NCBI GenBank assembly: GCA_028023455.1
Contig: JAQFVV010000032.1
Span: forward strand, 932,001 to 996,000
Source of the DNA: Epiperipatus broadwayi
Taxonomy: Eukaryota; Onychophora; Udeonychophora; Euonychophora; Peripatidae
Reading direction: 5' to 3'
DNA: 64,000 nucleotides
Under the pieces are notes generated by a model that saw only the letters and a program-made list of their open reading frames with translations, did no database searches and was not told where the DNA came from. Position numbers and translations under genes: made by a program. Below are positions 23,215-34,300 of the stretch, in pieces. Position 1 is the first letter of the stretch. Every line of letters begins with the position of its first letter.

Positions 23215-26200
23215 ATATGTGGTAAGGATAATTAATAAAGACTTGAGAGCAAGAAAAGAGACTCTTAACACTTTTTTTATTTAAAACAAACATTAATATT
23301 TATTACAATAGTAATACAAAATTTAAGAAAGAATTTATATATATCATATATATATAATTGATAATATAAAATTGTATAAACTAATATTAACTAAGTAATT
23401 ATGATAAACTAACTAATTTATACTTCACTCTAAAATTATTTACAAACGGGATATAATATATTCCATACTTTATATTCCATTAATATTAAAATACTTGTTA
23501 ATATGTTTGTATTAAAAATATATCAACAAAATATACAATTTGTATTTTCATTAAATTATAAATATTTCACAAACATATTCTTTTATATTATTATTACTTC
23601 ACCTTTAACTTTCTTATAATAATTCTATAACTTATTTTACTCCTTCTATTTTTATTATTTTGTTATAAAATAAATATTTAATTATTTAAAAAGTTCATTG
23701 AGGTATATTACTTACAATAATATGAATAATTATCAGGTTTTCTTTTTAATATCATATCTCTTATACTTCATACTTTCATTCTGTATTTTGATCTCTAATA
23801 TCCCATAGTAAAAAAACATTCATAAAATATTTCTTCTTACATTCTTTTAGCATCCTATTTGTTTTGTGTTTCATCAGTCTATCAATAAATGGATTCATCT
23901 TATAATTATTTGAAAGTTTAACTATTACCATTACTTAATTCTTCAATTCCCTTATACAATGTATATATCAGTGTTATTTTTCACGATAACAAGTGTAGGA
24001 AGGATATCTTATAAAAGTATAATAAACAATGATACCATGGACTAAATGTAACTTAAAGCCACATGTTATTTTGTGTCTATCTTAATTTTTTATGTTGGAT
24101 ATTATTTTAAGCTCTTACAGATTTTAGAAAAATGTCACTATCCATTATATCATAAATACTCTGACTTTCTCTATATTGTATCATATTTAATCTTATTTAA
24201 CACACCCCCAACAGTACAGGATTTCCAATAAATCTACTTTCCCACACCACTACTTAAAATCTGGTACTTCATATAAAATACTTAACATCATATAAAATAT
24301 TATTCATCATTTCTTTAATAACATCTAAACTTATCTTTAATATCTTAATACTTTTGACATACCAAGAATAATTTATCATAAATATAATAAATCAATTATC
24401 TTTAACTTATAAAGAGACAATCAAAGATATGCTTATACACTCATATTAATATTATAATAAATATATCCAATCCATTATAATATACTTTCATGTATATACA
24501 CATATTATAAATATCACACACTTATTTTATCTGATTCCTTGCTTAAAATTCAATATCTTGTATTTTATAAAAATATATATATTACCTTAATCATAATATT
24601 TTATGATGATCATTGATGACTCTCTTGTGAACATCATTTCATTCATGTTATAGAATTATAATCAAGAAAAAAAAATTTCTTTTTTTTCCCATATGTCATA
24701 GCTAAAAATATTTAATTCTAAAAAATAACATATGAAACAAATAATTATAAATACTTAATACTATATTAATATTATAGTCAATATTACTAAAATAATATAA
24801 ACAAAAAGTTTTCTTCAACTCCTTGAAAATTAAAAAAAAATCACATTTCCAGGGCAGTATTGTTACTATAACAACTTAACCAACTTTTGCTTGAAACAAG
24901 AGAGCTTTCTTCCTTCTCTTCATATTTTTCACCATTGTTGTAGCATAATTGGAAAATATGAATAAAAATCTAAATAAAAGATATTTATTGATAACAATAA
25001 TAGCTTCTTATATTAAAAAGTCATGCTTCCTTATATTATTGATACAATTCCTTCACACTTTAGTAAATATGTATTTTATTATTTAATAAAAACATTTATT
25101 AGATTTTTTAAAAGTTTCATTTCTTTCTGTATATTCCAAAAATATATACTTGTAGTCTTATAAAGTTCTAAGATTTCTCTTCTGAATAATTAATATTTAA
25201 AATAGTTGGCAAATTATCAATACCTAGATGATATTAAAATTAATAATTATAAACTTTCCATAAAATTAGTCTGCATTATATCTTTCTTCTCTTAGGCCAT
25301 TATTATCTTGATAAAGTCATTAATAAATTCATATCTTGAAATGTCAATAGTCTTAATGAATAGAAGTAATTATTTCTAACATTATTAAAGATAAGATTTA
25401 ATAAAAAAATATTTTCTATCAGGCATATGAAAATTAATAAAATAAATAAATTTCTTACATCTCCCTTTACATTTTCTCTAGGAAAAACAATTTGATAATC
25501 TGCAGTTTTTCTTTTTCAAGTACATTTTTATCTACTTGAATGAAGTTTAGCTCCTTCCATTACCACAAGTTCATAGTTAGCCCATATAAAATACCAATGA
25601 GGATAGTTTTGCTTCTTATTTCATGAAATTAATTAATAAACTTCTTAAAATACTTTCCATGTCTTTCTAAAAATTATTATTATTACTTTAATGCTATCCA
25701 ATAATATTTCAATAAATTTATACTTAAAATTTTTAAGACAAGAAAATACAGTTTCTTTCTCCTTTAATTAGTTCTTATTTTTTCTCCCCTTATCACCTGC
25801 TTATCTTTTATTTATAGGATATATTTTACAATACCTGAGTGGTTAATTACTTTCAGACATCTGGCAAAAATGAATATTAATTACTCTGACTACACTTCTA
25901 AAATGAATTATAACTAATATTATTGAATCAATATTTGTTAATTTTAATAATGCAAAATTTAAAATATCTTTAAATAATACTCTTTATTTAATATTAAATT
26001 CTAATGCTTAAATATTCTATAATATACATTATTAATATAACTATTGATTTATGAATTTTTTATAAAATTTATATGATTAATTTATGATTAACATTTATTA
26101 TTTATAATTACCAATGTTTTGAAATGTACCAAGTAGTAAATTTAATTTATTATTAAATGAATGTGTGTGTCTATTAACGCACATCTTACTCTCCATTTAT

Positions 26201-26555
26201 TTGATCACTATATTTTAAAACAATAAATAGCAATTTTCAACTTGATTATAAATAATTATAGAAATATTAATTTTTAATCATTATAACTACTAATTAAAAC
26301 TGCCTTACATGATTTTAACTATTATTTACTTTTTTATTTTAAAATAAACAGTACAATTTATATTTCAAAATGATAATTTAGATAGATTGTATCTATTTAA
26401 AAAAAATTAACCCAAATTTAACACTAAAGAAATAATATATTTAAATTCTACAACAAATTGAATAACAAGTTTTTACTAATCATTATATAAAATTTTAATT
26501 TTTTATTAAAATTGATTATTAATTTCAACCATATAATGATGTACCAAATAGAAAG
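23215..26555. other. AT-rich stretch, no gene seen
   Basis: Extremely A+T-rich DNA with no recognisable feature. Open frames are short and lack any known motif. Confidence 0.65.
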
Positions 26556-26621
26556 ACTACAATATATATAAAAGACATATTTTGCGGGTTCATCCGTGTT
26601 AACAAATGTTAAATATTAATA

Positions 26622-26660
26622 TTCCGACATTTCTACTTGGTCACACAAGTCATCCACTGG
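26622..26660 (-). ncRNA. Hammerhead-like remnant at the 3' end of Penelope copy 1
   Basis: Just past the endonuclease region the minus strand reads TGGATGA, a 4-bp stem CTTG/CAAG over a 6-nt loop, TA, GAAA, TGTC, GGAAT. The order (core, stem II, GAAA, tiny stem III, UC, stem I) matches the mini-hammerheads known from Penelope-like elements. The first core motif departs from CTGATGA at two positions and stem I pairing is not convincing. The same altered core is in copy 2, so it predates both insertions. Confidence 0.38.
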
Positions 26661-28456
26661 GTGATAAAAGGTAGAAAGACATAGAGGTGCTACAATCACT
26701 GATTTGAATAAATGTTAAAGTTCCACCAATAGCAAAAATGTTAAATTTAAGAATGTTTTTTAAAAAAATCTTTCCAAATAGGAGGAAGTTTGCATGTATC
26801 ATCTCGCTTATTGATACAATCTGGCCTTTTAAGTATCTCAATGGCTTCTCTAATTTTGCACTGGTAGAGATTATCACATCTGGATATGATCCTGGTACTA
26901 GAAAAATCAATTTTATGACCTGAATCTATAGTATGGAGTGAGAGTGCTGATGATGATGAGTGTTGTTTAACTGCATTAGCATGCTCATCTCTCCTAACAC
27001 TGATGTGATGATTACTCATACCTATGTAAGAAGCTTTACAATTTTTACATGAGATTTGATAAACACCATGAGATTCAAGAGGGATTGAATCCTTAGGCTT
27101 GGTTATTATATTGCTGATCTTTTGATGAGTAGAAAATGCTGTATCTATATTATAGCATTTTAATATACATCCAATACTGTCTGTAGTTCCTTTTACATAT
27201 GGAACACAAATCCTAATAGCTGATTTATCATCTTTTTGTTTCCTATTTTGTCCATTTTGGGCTTGAAATAAGGCTTTTTTTTTATAAATTTATAATTATA
27301 ACTATTTGCTAATAAAACACTATTAATATGATTTATTTCTTCTTTCAGATGTGACTTATCTGAAAGGTTAATTGCTCTATTTAAAAGAGTTTTGGCTACA
27401 GAAACTATCTGAGTTGGGTGATGATGAGAATGGAAATGTAAATATCTGTCCGTGTGTGTATTCTTTCTGTAAATCGAAAAAGATAAACTATTTGGTGTTC
27501 TGGTGACTAGAACATCAAGAAAAGGGAGTTTTCCATCAGACTCTGTCTCCATTGTAAATTTAATATGAGGATGCATATTATTTAAATGTAAGAAAAAATC
27601 ATCTAATTTATTTTTTCCATGTTGCCATATGACAAAAGTGTCATCTATGTATCTGAGCCAAATGAGAGGTTTTAAAGATGATGATTCTAAAGCACGAGTT
27701 TCTATATTTTCCATGAATAAATCAGCTATTACTCCTGAGATAGGTGAGCCCATAGGAGTACCAAAAACTTGTCTGTAATGCTATCTATTTTATACAAAAT
27801 ATGTGTTCAAGAGACAATGTTTTATCAAAGAAATAATATGGTCTGGTAAATTGCAACGTTGTGAGATTATATTTAAAACTTCGTCAGTTGGAATGTTTGT
27901 AAACAAAGACACGACATCAAAACTGACCAGAATGTCATTAGCATTAATTTTTAAACTTTTTAAAACAGAAGTAAAATGAAAAGAGTTTTTAATAAATGAT
28001 TTAATAGATGGGATTGTAGGTTTAATGAAATCCGATAAATATCTAACTAAAATATGAGTTGGAGATCCTATTGCACTTACTATTGGACGAAGGGGGGTAT
28101 CTGGGCTTGTGAATTTGTGGAAGTCCATAAAATTTTGGACAGACACAAGATTTTTCACGAGGGATTATTTTATTTTTTATCTCTGCTTCAATAGGCAATT
28201 TATTAATAATAGCTTTTGTTGTTTTTTCCAAATATGTAGTATGATCTCTTTTTGATGGTTTATAAGTTTTATTATTAAGCAGGTCTAAAATTTTATTATG
28301 GTAATTATCAAGATCCATAACAACTGTGGCATTACCTTTATCAGCTGGAAGTACAACAATTGATTTGTCCAATTTTATATTATTTAATGCTTGTCTTTCT
28401 TTCTTTGAAATATTATTTTTAGGAAGCTTAGCTTTTTTAAAAAATATTGCAAATCT
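26650..28456 (-). pseudogene. Penelope-like RT + GIY-YIG endonuclease, copy 1
   Basis: Encodes the single polyprotein of endonuclease-bearing Penelope-like elements, which reverse-transcribe and insert their own RNA. In order on the minus strand: DKSIVVLPADKGNATVVMD (28318-28372), FDVVSLFTNIP, YRQVFGTPMGSPISG, the catalytic LRYIDDTFVIW (near 27655), LPFLDVLV, then the GIY-YIG domain (GVYQISCKNCK and SYIGMS near 27010-27090, VRRDEH, REAIEI, INKRD). Upstream frames extend the RT N-terminal region to the junction with copy 2. Lesions: TAA and TAG between NTYFV and HYRQV (about 27776-27790), frameshifts near 28100 and 26900, and an altered frame before the endonuclease. The 5' end is truncated at about 28456. 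Confidence 0.9.
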
Positions 28457-30070
28457 CTGCTTAATGATAAAACTTATAAACTATCAAAAAGAGATCATAC
28501 TATGTGTTTGAAAAAAACAGCCAAAGCTATTATTAATAAATCGCCTATTCAAACAGAGATAAAAAATAAAATAATCCCTCATGAAAAATCTTGTGCCTGT
28601 CCAAATTTCATGGACTTCCAAAAATTCATAAACCAGATACCCCCCTTCGTGCAATAGGATGTGCAATAGGATCTCTAACTCATATTTTAGCTAGATATTT
28701 ATCGGATTTCATTAAACCTACAATCCCATCTATTAAATCATATATTAAAAACTCTTTTCATTTTATTTCAGTTTTAAAAAGTTTAAAAATTAATGCTAGT
28801 GGCATTCTGGTCAGTTTTGATGTCGTGTCCTTGTTTGCAAACATTCCAATTGATGAAGCTTTAAATATAATCTCTCAACATTGCAATTTACCAAAACATA
28901 TTATTGCTTTGATTAAACATTGTCTCTTAAACACATATTTTGTATAAAATAGATAGCATTACAGACAAGTTTTTGGTACTCCTATGGGCTCACTTATCTC
29001 AGGAGAAATAGCTGATTTATTCATGGAAAATATAGAAACCCATGCTTTAGAATCATCAACATTAAAACCTCTCATTTGTCTCAGATACATAGATGACACT
29101 TTTGTCATATAGCAACATGGAAAAAATAAATTAGATGATTTTTTTTTACATTTAAATAATATACATCCTCGTATTAAATTTACAATGGAGACAGAGTCTG
29201 ATGGAAAACTCCCTTTTCTTGATGTTCTAGTCATCAGAACACCAAATAGCTCATCTTTTTCGATTTACATAAAGAATACACAGACAGATATTTACATTTA
29301 CATTCTCATCATCATCCAGCTCAAATAGTTTCTGTAGCCAAAACTCTTTTAAATAAAGCAATTAACCTTTCAGATAATTCACATCTGAAAGAAGAAGAAA
29401 ATCATATTAATAGGGTTTTATTAGCAAATAGTTATAAATTTATAAAAAAAAAAACACCTTATTAAGCCCAAAATGGACAAAATAGGAAACAAAAAGATGA
29501 TAAATCAGCTATTAGAATTTGTGTTCCATATGTAAAAGAAACTACAAACAGTATTAAATGTATATTAAAATGCTATAATATAGATACAGTATTTTCTACT
29601 CATCAAAAGATCAGCAATATAATAACCAAGCCTAAGGATTCAATCCCTCTTGAATCTCATGGTGTTTATCAAATCTCATGTAAAAATTGTAAAGCTTTTT
29701 ACATAGGTATGAGTAATGTCGTATCAGTGTTAGGAGAGATGAGCATGCTAACGCAGTTAAACAACACTCATCAGCAGCAGCACCCTCACTTCATACTATA
29801 GATTCAGGTCATAAAATTGATTTTTCTAGTACCAGGATCATATCCAGATGTGATAATCTCTATCAGTGCAAAATTAAAGAAGCCATTGAGATACTTAAAA
29901 GGCCAGATTGTATCAATAAGCGAGATGATACATGCAAACTTCCTCCTATTTGGAAAGATTTTTAAAAAAAACATTCTTAAATTTAACATTTTTCCTATCG
30001 GTGGAACTTTAATGTTTATTCAAATCAGTTATTGTAGTGCCTCTATAACCATCTTTCTATCTTTTATCAC
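28457..30070 (+). pseudogene. Penelope-like RT + GIY-YIG endonuclease, copy 2
   Basis: The same polyprotein as copy 1 in the opposite orientation, starting inside the RT N-terminal region (LLNDKTYKLSKRDHT). Recognisable: FDVVSLFANIP, MGSLISGEIADLFMEN, LRYIDDTFVI, LPFLDVLV and GVYQISCKNCKAFYIGMSN. It shares the TAA and TAG codons of copy 1 (about 28944-28956), and adds its own stops and frameshifts: one after YIDDTFVI, and frame changes near 28620, 29270 and 29720. The more numerous private lesions suggest it decayed at least as long as copy 1. The 3' end continues into the shared non-coding tail and a hammerhead-like remnant. Confidence 0.88.
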
Positions 30071-30071
30071 C

Positions 30072-30110
30072 CAGTGGATGACTTGTGTAACCAAGTTGAA
30101 ATATCGGAAT
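30072..30110 (+). ncRNA. Hammerhead-like remnant at the 3' end of Penelope copy 2
   Basis: Counterpart of the motif in copy 1: TGGATGA, stem CTTG/CAAG over TGTAAC, T-T, GAAA, TATC, GGAAT. Stem II is fully conserved between the copies while its loop differs. Likely inactive because of the core changes. Confidence 0.38.
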
Positions 30111-30174
30111 ATCAATATTTTAAATTTTTTAACACGGATGAACCTGCAAAATATGTCTTTTATATATTCAACCC

Positions 30175-30910
30175 ATGAAAATCTTCATTTCAGCATATAT
30201 ATATATAGTAACTGTAAGAAGCCAGGGGTAACATGGAGAGATGGCAAACATCATTATCTCCATTGAATGCATAATATGAATACAGAGAATAAGAACAGAG
30301 AGATAGTGGTTTACGTTGGAAACAAACATAATAACATACCATAATATTTTCTGAATTAATCTCAATAATCAATCAACAATCATCCCTTGTGACTGGATTT
30401 AAAAGAGATTTATTATAAACAGGCTAAGTGCCAAAGAATCTATCATAAATATTATAAAAATAATGTTGAGACATGGATACATGCTGATTATTATCAGTGC
30501 TTTGACTATGGAGTTCCATGAGTGTACAGGCCAACTATAATCTCAATTTTCTTTCAAAAAATAAAATACAATACATGGACTTTAAATTTGATACTTTTGA
30601 GCCATCTAGAGAGGTATCTAGATGTCCAAACACAAACGTAAACCTCACATATAAATAAATTAACTATTATTGCTCTCTAGAGCTAGGTTATGATCACATG
30701 ACCCTAGGGACTGGGACTGTGAAGAAGAGAAAATACATACATATGATATCTTAAATTTATTTTAGTATTAAATAACATCACTAAAATTACTTAAAACAAT
30801 GATAAATTTATTAATTAGAAATAATATCAATGAAATCAAAGATTTAATAAATACTCTACATACAAATATATTTTGATTTTGATCTCATATGTTGAAAAAT
30901 CATAAACTAT
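30175..30910. other. No gene seen
   Basis: A+T-rich DNA with a short AT tract at 30196-30208. Nothing else recognised between the Penelope pair and hammerhead family A copy 3. Confidence 0.6.
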
Positions 30911-30913
30911 ATA

Positions 30914-31300
30914 GGTAGGATAGTGGTGGCTATGGTTTTTAAAAAGCCAAAGACACCAAAATGTATGGGTGCTGAACTGGGTTCAGACCCATATGACTAT
31001 ATAAGCTATTGAGCTTAAATTGAAAATATTATTGTGTTTTCAATTTCATTCTCATAGTTTTGTAGTTAAGTAGATATAAAAGGTGAATGCTGGAGGGTTG
31101 CATTAGATCCTAAGACCTAGGTGCAATGCTCTCAGATCCAAGGCTCCTCACTGATGAAGGCCACAAGCCAGAAACTAATTTGGGAATATTGGATGAGTAA
31201 ACACTAGATGGGGATTTTATGCACAAGCCTTCTGGCATCCATTGATTACTCTGGTTGGCACAGGGTGGCACTACTGTATGGAGAGTGTTGCCTGTTTAAT
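30914..31300 (+). repeat. Hammerhead short repeat, family A copy 3
   Basis: Plus-strand copy of about 387 bp. It starts at ggtaggatagtggtggctatgg, runs through gcttaaattgaaaatatt, the hammerhead motif at 31136-31194 and gcacaagccttctggcatcc, and ends at gcctgtttaat. It matches copy 1 over nearly its whole length in the opposite orientation and lacks copy 1's first ~60 bp. No ORF. Confidence 0.88.
31136..31194 (+). ncRNA. Type I hammerhead ribozyme motif (family A, copy 3, best core)
   Basis: The most complete core of the family. Outer stem I ATCCAA (31136-31141) pairs with TTGGAT (31189-31194). The inner stem I is ctca (31147-31150) with tggg (31181-31184). CTGATGA is at 31151-31157. Stem II is ggc/gcc over cacaa with an A-A mismatch at the base, and GAAA is at 31171-31174. 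Stem III is only A-U, closed by ctaa, and the predicted cleavage site lies after TT at 31180. Such one-pair stem III hammerheads are reported to act poorly alone and better as dimers. Confidence 0.8.
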
Positions 31301-31304
31301 ATAA

Positions 31305-34300
31305 AATATTCTAATAATGAACCAATAAAAAACTATTCTTTTATAATACATAAATACATGTTTATACATAGATAAGCCTAACCAGTGTGTTTTAAAATAT
31401 ACAAACAATATTAAATTTGTTAATGTGGTCAGTATTATTTTATCATTAAATAATAACCACATACATAATAAGCACACACATAAATGCTTATTTAAATATA
31501 ACAAAATATTTTGATTACCAATTCTAATAACTTTTATCTAATAACAAGTTACATATTTTAAACAAAGATTCTTTTTTTATTTCTAAAACATGCAAAAAAA
31601 AATATTACTTTGAAAATCCTATATAAACATTCTGTTTTTTAGATTACTCTTAACTATAAACATTTTTGAAAGCATTACTAGAAAGTTCTTTCAACTTTTG
31701 TCCTCTAACTTTAAGAAACTTTCTCAAATTTATTTCTATTGGTTAATTTATTTAATTTCATTCAAAATGTATCTATTATTAGCTGATGTTAAATATTTCC
31801 TTATAGGTAATAAGTAGTAATAGACTTTCTTTAACTTCAAAATTAATGACTGAGATATATCACTACCAATATATATATATATATATATTATTCCCCAGCT
31901 AATTTATTTCCTCAGTATTTAATATCTTCATTCATGTACACATGACCACTAATAGTTATATATTTGTGCTTCTTTACATATAGATGAAACAGCATATATA
32001 CAAAACAGCACAATATTCTCTCAGAAAGCTGGCTAATACTAGAATCTCATGATAACGTGGTCTAACATAATCATGTCCATGATAGAGAAGTAGAATGACT
32101 TAATGACATTTTCAGGTTGGTCAGCCCCATGATGGACTCCAGACAGCCAAGCAGATTAGTACATGTCTATGGGCTAGGAACCATAGAAAAGCCATCCCTT
32201 ACTTCCATGTAAGTTAAAACTCAACTGATGTAAAACTAGGAGCAGCTGACTTGCACTTTATATTTGCATTCTTCTTATAACTTAATAATATAGTCTTTTT
32301 TAACCCATATCATGGAACTTTAAAACAAGATAAGTTAATCATTCTTTTCAATTTACATTAATCAAAACCAATTTTTATATAAAAAATTTCTTGATACTTC
32401 AAATAAAATCAGATTGTAGAATTTAAAATTAAGTAAAGGGTATTATAAAAAAAAACTTTTCTAAAATAATTTACATTTATCAAAAATATTTTTAATTAAG
32501 AAAAAAATGTATTACTTAATCCAATTAAAATATATAGGAGAATTTTATAATTTATTATCTATTACAAAATAAAAACAAGTTTGTTTTAGATTTTTTTATT
32601 ATCAAAATCAGAATTAAATAAAACATTAAATAAATCTATATTTTACGTTTGATTTAAAATAATTTATATTACTTTTAAACATCAAAACTATTATTTAACT
32701 ATTAATCTGTTATTCCAGTGTACATATTTTAAATAAATATCTTTAAGAAATTTTGTTTGTGTTCATCTCTACTTTTCCTTTCAATCTTTATACATGCATA
32801 TGCACACACACACACACACACTACTATATTTTTGTGTGAGAAAGAGACATTAATGTTTCATATTCCTCATGTTTGGAAAAGTAAAACAGAAATGAAATAC
32901 ACTCCTAACAATATTTTACATGGTATACAGGTAAAATTAAAATAAAATCTTACTTCAAACCGTGTCCCTTCACTTTTCCAGAGATTCAACTGGCATCGGA
33001 CAGCTAACAGAATGAATAGTGACCTGAAATCTTGAGATAGATAAACAATCTAGTTAGTTGACTATAAGTACACAATGCAGCATGAACAGTAAGAGAGTTA
33101 CTTCAATTTAGACACTATAAGCTACGTACAATCCTTGATATGAAATAGTAACAAAATCTTTGCAAAGCCTAGCTTCTTTAAATCTTAAAGCCTAGAATCA
33201 TGTACAGGCCTATGTTAACTATCCATAAAAACAACTGCAAATATAGCTTGCTCATCTGTGATACTTTGGGGCAGATAAATATAAGCATGAAAGTGGTTTG
33301 GAGTAATATCTGAGATGGAGTTGCATTGCATTCTTAAACCAAGGACAAAATTCTCCATCCATCACCAATACTGAAAGTATAGTTCAACAAACAACAGTAA
33401 AAAGCTTAATCCAAATTCCAAAAATTCTGCTTTGCTTCTGTTCTACTTTAAATATGAACTCTTTTCACATATACACATCATTTTACCATCTATAAATAAT
33501 CATTAAATAAACAAATTTTCTTATATTTTCTTGTCACATATTTCGTAGTAATTCTTTTTTTATATTAATTTTGTATAAAATGTAGACTTTTTTCTCATAT
33601 GAAGTTTTATTTGACATCCAAGTTGTGTGGTAGCATTTGATAATCTGAAAATATATGTGTGGTAACAGATAGCATATAATTTGATGTACTATTAAAATAA
33701 TCAATTTATGACCATAAGATAATGTGAAATGTGATTTCTTAAATAAATAAATTCCAATAAAATATTAGAATTCTTAAAAATAATACTTCATTTATTTCTG
33801 TGCAAAAATGTTATATTTGATTCAATTACTCTGTGTGTACTATGCATTTTAATGGAAAAAAAAATAGTCTGAACACACAAATTTTAGAAAACAAATTTTA
33901 ACAAAGTCTTTATTATAACAATAAAATAAAATAACAGTTTATTTACACTTGGTATTCTAAATTTGCACCATTATACATCTCTTATTAATTGTAATTATCA
34001 AAACAATTGAGAATCTATTTAAGTCTTCACTCTGACTTAAAAATAATAATAACAATAATACAATTTTTGTCTATCTCTTTGTTATCAATTTTTTATGTTA
34101 CAATTATGTTTCTTTATACTTATACTATCATATAATATCTTTAAGTATTATTTCAATATGCTCCCTTTTAAAACATCCATTGAAAGATAGAACGGAAAAC
34201 ACAAAGTATAACAATATCGAGTATGGATTTTTTAAACTAAACAATTTTCGTTTTGTAATGTTGTGAATACTACATAAAATATCTACTGTTAATTTATTAG

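Larger units (their letters stand above)
26560..30167. mobile_element. Two Penelope-like elements fused head to head
   Basis: Copy 1 (about 26560-28456, minus strand) and copy 2 (about 28457-30167, plus strand) are the same Penelope-like family, roughly nine-tenths identical by eye, joined at their 5' ends with no spacer. Homologous arms are about 26560-28281 and 28457-30167; the extra 5' part of copy 1 forms a loop of about 175 nt. Both 3' ends stop at the same place, after the gcaaaatatgtcttttatatat motif. Both copies carry the same two nonsense codons in the RT (see each entry), so they share an already disabled parent or arose by one inverted duplication. Penelope elements commonly integrate as inverted or partial tandem copies. 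Confidence 0.9.

Noticed and set aside
28944-28958. A 15-nt GT...AG mini-intron that would remove both shared Penelope stops
   Set aside because: Far too short to be a spliceosomal intron, and the protein aligns better with the residues kept and the stops read as mutated Tyr and Gln codons.
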